Shown here: in pieces, positions 61,801-64,000 of the stretch
Layout of the letters: every line of letters begins with the position of its first letter
How positions within the stretch are numbered: the stretch's first letter is position 1
NCBI RefSeq assembly: GCF_043290135.1
Contig: NC_134710.1
Span: 318,516,616-318,580,615 of the forward strand
From: Rhipicephalus microplus
Lineage: Eukaryota > Arthropoda > Arachnida > Ixodida > Ixodidae
Reading direction: 5' to 3'
Length of the DNA: 64,000 nucleotides
The notes under the pieces: model-generated
Told to the model about the DNA's origin: nothing
The model's database searches: none
What the model saw: only the letters and a program-made list of their open reading frames with translations
Translations under genes and position numbers: made by a program

Positions 61801-62250
61801 ACAGGTGCATTTTGCCGGTACTTACCTACGGAGCTGAAACCTGGAGGCTTACAAAGAGGGTTCACCTTAAATTGAGGATGACGCAGCGAGCGATGGAAAG
61901 GAAAATGATAGGTGTAACCTTAAGAGACAAGAAGAGAGCGGAGTGGGATGGGGAACAAACGGGGGTTCAGGATATCATAGTTGAATTCAAGATGAAGAAA
62001 TGGACATGGGCCGGGCACATAGCATGTTGGCAGGATAACTGCTGGTCATTAGGGCAACCGACTGGTTTCCAAGAAACTGCAAACGCATGAAGGGGAGACA
62101 GAAAGTTAGGTGGGCCAACGAGATTAAAACGTTGGCAGGTGTAACATGGCAACGGAAAGCACAAGACCAGGTTCATTAATGGATCATGGAAGAGGCCTTT
62201 ACCTTGCAAAGGGCATAATCAGGCTGATGATGATGATGCTTATGATGATG
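61801..62250 (+). pseudogene. RTE LINE 3' end
   Basis: ILPVLTYGAETWRLTKRV ... AMERKMIGVTLRDKK ... KMKKWTWAGHIACWQDN: the C-terminus of the RTE ORF in the plus strand. It is followed by 3' UTR and a short (GATGAT)n tail. Confidence 0.85.
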
Positions 62251-62734
62251 CTTCCTTTCACTTTTAACACTTCTGTGACTGCAGAAAAAAAAAATTGGTC
62301 ATTTATCAGTAGTCCAGGAAATATTTTTTCCTGCTGCAGAAATTAAATGATTCTGAAGCGTAGGATATCAAATTATAGAGGAAAAATTGGTCTTTCCAAG
62401 CAGTAGATTAATTATGAATATTATCAAAATTAATGAAACAAAAAATAACAAATGAAAAAATGATAAAAACATCAGTCCTACACGACACGAGGTAAGCAGT
62501 AAAAAAAAGACTGAAATATACATTTTAAATAGAAGGTCCTTAGAATAATACTGCTAATTAAAGCTCTGTAAGTACAAAAATTACAGTGTTTGAGTAGTAG
62601 GTACCTCTGCCGATGAGACTGTGCAAGACACAAATATGAAATTTAATGAGCATGTTTGACAGTCAGATTTGATCATAGTATCGTCAATACATAAGCCCTT
62701 TAGAAAATTGAAATTGCTCCAGCCACAGTTCAAA
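62251..62734. other. AT-rich gap, no gene
   Basis: AT-rich sequence between the LINE tail and the Penelope-like element, with nothing recognisable. The missing last WDR46 exon was not found here. Confidence 0.5.
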
Positions 62735-64000
62735 AAGAGCCCGACGTTTCAAGACCGACTCGGTCCCTTCCTCAGGGGGTGACTGTCTTGGTCATGGAAG
62801 TGTCGTCGCGTCGTGTTCTCTCACCACGGCTCCGGCTTTCCCTTTCCACCACGTTTCGGAGACCGTGAACGTACACCGAAGGCATTGTTCCCAGCGAGCG
62901 GTTCACGTTGGCAGGCGTATGCTGAATGTGCCAAGACTCGAGCAATAGCCTCTTTCCCAAATTCCGTTCTGTTTCAATAACAGAAGCGCCGTCTAAGTCA
63001 ATTTTATGGTCGTGCTTCTCGCAGTGCTCCGCCAGAGCGCTACGTTGCACTTCCATCTTCCTGACGTAGTTCTTGTGTTGGCGCATTCTTTCCGGGAAAC
63101 ACTTGCTCTCGCCTATGTAGCAGGCTGGACACCCAGAACACGACACTTTGTAGACAACGCCCGGGTGTAGCTCCCTCGGAGGTCGGTCTTTCAGCCGCGG
63201 TAGCAAGCGAGCGAGCGTCGAAACAGGTTTATGGATTACCGTGACCCCGGCTTTTCCTAGGATTCTCCAGAGCTGTTCACTTATGCCCGGCACATATGGA
63301 ATGGCGACGCGGTTGTTCGGCGTCTTCGTTTCTCTCGTGTGCGGTGGTGTGGCCAGGGCGGAAAGGGGGTCGGGCGGTGTGTCGCTTGCAGGTGTCTTTC
63401 CGCGGTGCGGTGGTTGTCGTCTCGACAAACGGCGTGACGCCCGGCGGATGAACGCTTCTGTGTAGCCATTCCTTCGTAGCTCGGCGACAATCCTCTTTTC
63501 TTCTTTCTTCCTCTCACCTTCCGACGTGCAGATTACTCGTGCACGTGAGAGGAGTGCCGAAACCACTGAAGCTTTGTGGGCAGTTGAATGACAGGACGAA
63601 AAATGCAAATACCTGCCGGTGTGAGTTGGCTTTCTATACACCGAAAAGGTCATGCGCTCGCCCTGTCGTCTGACTAAAACATTGAGAAACGGAAGCGCCC
63701 CGTCTCGCTCTCGTTCCACCGTGAACTGTATCGCTTGGTCGATGGAGTTTAGATGTTCGAGGAAGCTGTCTACTGCTGCCTTCTTTATTATGCAAAAACA
63801 GTCATCCACGTACCTCACAAATACTTTCGGCCTGTCAATAAAGGAGCCCAGTGCCGTCTCTTCTATGTGTTCCATTGTGAGGTTCGCAGCCGTAACGGAG
63901 ATCGCCGCTCCCATCGCGGTCCCGCTGGCTTGTCTGTAGAAGCTCCCGTTGACGCTGAAATACGTCCCCTTGAGGCAGTATTCCAGTAGGCGACACAGTT
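62735..64000 (-). mobile_element. Penelope-like element, 3' part, runs off the window
   Basis: The 3' end of a Penelope-like retroelement. It holds the end of the RT-endonuclease ORF and a short 3' UTR (GACCGAGTCGGTCTTGAAACG at 62745-62765, partly palindromic). The 5' part lies beyond 64000. Confidence 0.85.
62772..64000 (-). CDS. Penelope-like reverse transcriptase with GIY-YIG endonuclease, C-terminal part
   Basis: The frame is open from the right edge to a stop at 62772, about 409 codons, with no lesion. RT part: YFSVNGSFYRQASGTAMGA, then the catalytic FVRYVDDCF, ALPFLNVLV and YRKPTHTGRYLHF. A basic linker follows. The GIY-YIG nuclease then reads HPGVVYKVSCSGCPACYIGES ... RMRQHKNYVRK ... 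LAEHCEKHDHKIDLDGASV. A typical Penelope-type ORF has 700-900 residues, so about half is here. The endonuclease nicks the target and the RT copies element RNA. An intact frame over this length suggests recent activity. Codon use is more GC-rich than the flanks. Confidence 0.9.
   Translation of the reverse strand, partial: LCRLLEYCLKGTYFSVNGSFYRQASGTAMGAAISVTAANLTMEHIEETALGSFIDRPKVFVRYVDDCFCIIKKAAVDSFLEHLNSIDQAIQFTVERERDGALPFLNVLVRRQGERMTFSVYRKPTHTGRYLHFSSCHSTAHKASVVSALLSRARVICTSEGERKKEEKRIVAELRRNGYTEAFIRRASRRLSRRQPPHRGKTPASDTPPDPLSALATPPHTRETKTPNNRVAIPYVPGISEQLWRILGKAGVTVIHKPVSTLARLLPRLKDRPPRELHPGVVYKVSCSGCPACYIGESKCFPERMRQHKNYVRKMEVQRSALAEHCEKHDHKIDLDGASVIETERNLGKRLLLESWHIQHTPANVNRSLGTMPSVYVHGLRNVVERESRSRGERTRRDDTSMTKTVTP

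Larger units (their letters stand above)
57758..62250 (-). mobile_element. RTE-type LINE with 5' inversion and two nested elements
   Basis: 57758 to about 61795 is the body on the minus strand: 5' region at 61560-61795, endonuclease, RT. From about 61800 to 62250 the 3' end is on the plus strand and ends in a GATGAT-rich tail. The body stops at THMRKVY and the plus part begins RCILPVLTYGAETW. These are consecutive in RTE elements, so nothing is lost at the junction. DNA elements at 58078-58637 and 60247-61141 interrupt the body. Confidence 0.85.

Noticed and set aside
1..64000. CRISPR arrays, operons, Shine-Dalgarno sites
   Set aside because: The window is eukaryotic; no regularly spaced identical repeats with unique spacers were seen.

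Overview
The window reads as nuclear DNA of a hard (ixodid) tick. The evidence is several copies of a tRNA-derived SINE that I recognise as the tick Ruka-type family (tRNA-like head, conserved body, GTTAAACCCCA-type 3' end), two arthropod-like genes split by multi-kilobase introns, and dense transposon debris. There is no sign of bacterial, organellar or viral origin.

Host genes. On the minus strand, four exons (19307 down to 9664) encode the N-terminal part of a BMP type I receptor, orthologous to thickveins: signal peptide, ten-cysteine ectodomain and transmembrane helix. The GS box and kinase exons must lie left of base 1. On the plus strand, ten exons from 23019 to 57016 join in phase to 487 codons of WDR46/Utp7 (BING4), a ribosome-biogenesis WD-repeat protein. 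Its last exon was not found. The two start codons are 3.7 kb apart and diverge. No authentic tRNA, rRNA or CRISPR was found.

Mobile DNA, left to right. 1-2117 is the 3' half of a P-element-like transposon whose transposase is broken by a frameshift and by a SINE with a perfect 15-bp target duplication. 2118-4847 holds a 3' LTR and a Tigger/pogo relic. 4850-19200 is tkv flank and introns with dispersed repeats, including two ~1-kb inverted repeat copies that flank three tkv exons. WDR46 intron 3 (24347-36997) contains a non-autonomous LTR retroelement (28371-34794). One of its LTRs is split by a complete 4051-bp P-like transposon (28794-32844) with an exact 8-bp target duplication and terminal inverted repeats. 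That transposon carries an intact three-exon THAP-domain gene lacking the catalytic part of the transposase, and it belongs to the same family as the element at 1-2117. Intron 5 (38631-43909) has an I-like LINE with an internal inversion and a complete LTR element with gag remains. Intron 6 (44010-49476) has a Ty3/gypsy copy with an LTR palindrome. From 48 to 58 kb there are five TA-flanked Tigger/pogo-like elements, one with a full transposase frame carrying four stops. 57758-62250 is an RTE-type LINE with a 5' inversion of twin-priming type. From 62735 to the right edge is a Penelope-like element with a GIY-YIG endonuclease.

The best candidate for something undescribed is the tick P-like family. 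It has a defined 3' end in two copies, a KP-like internally deleted member with an intact DNA-binding ORF, and a damaged copy retaining the catalytic C-terminal half, all in 33 kb.
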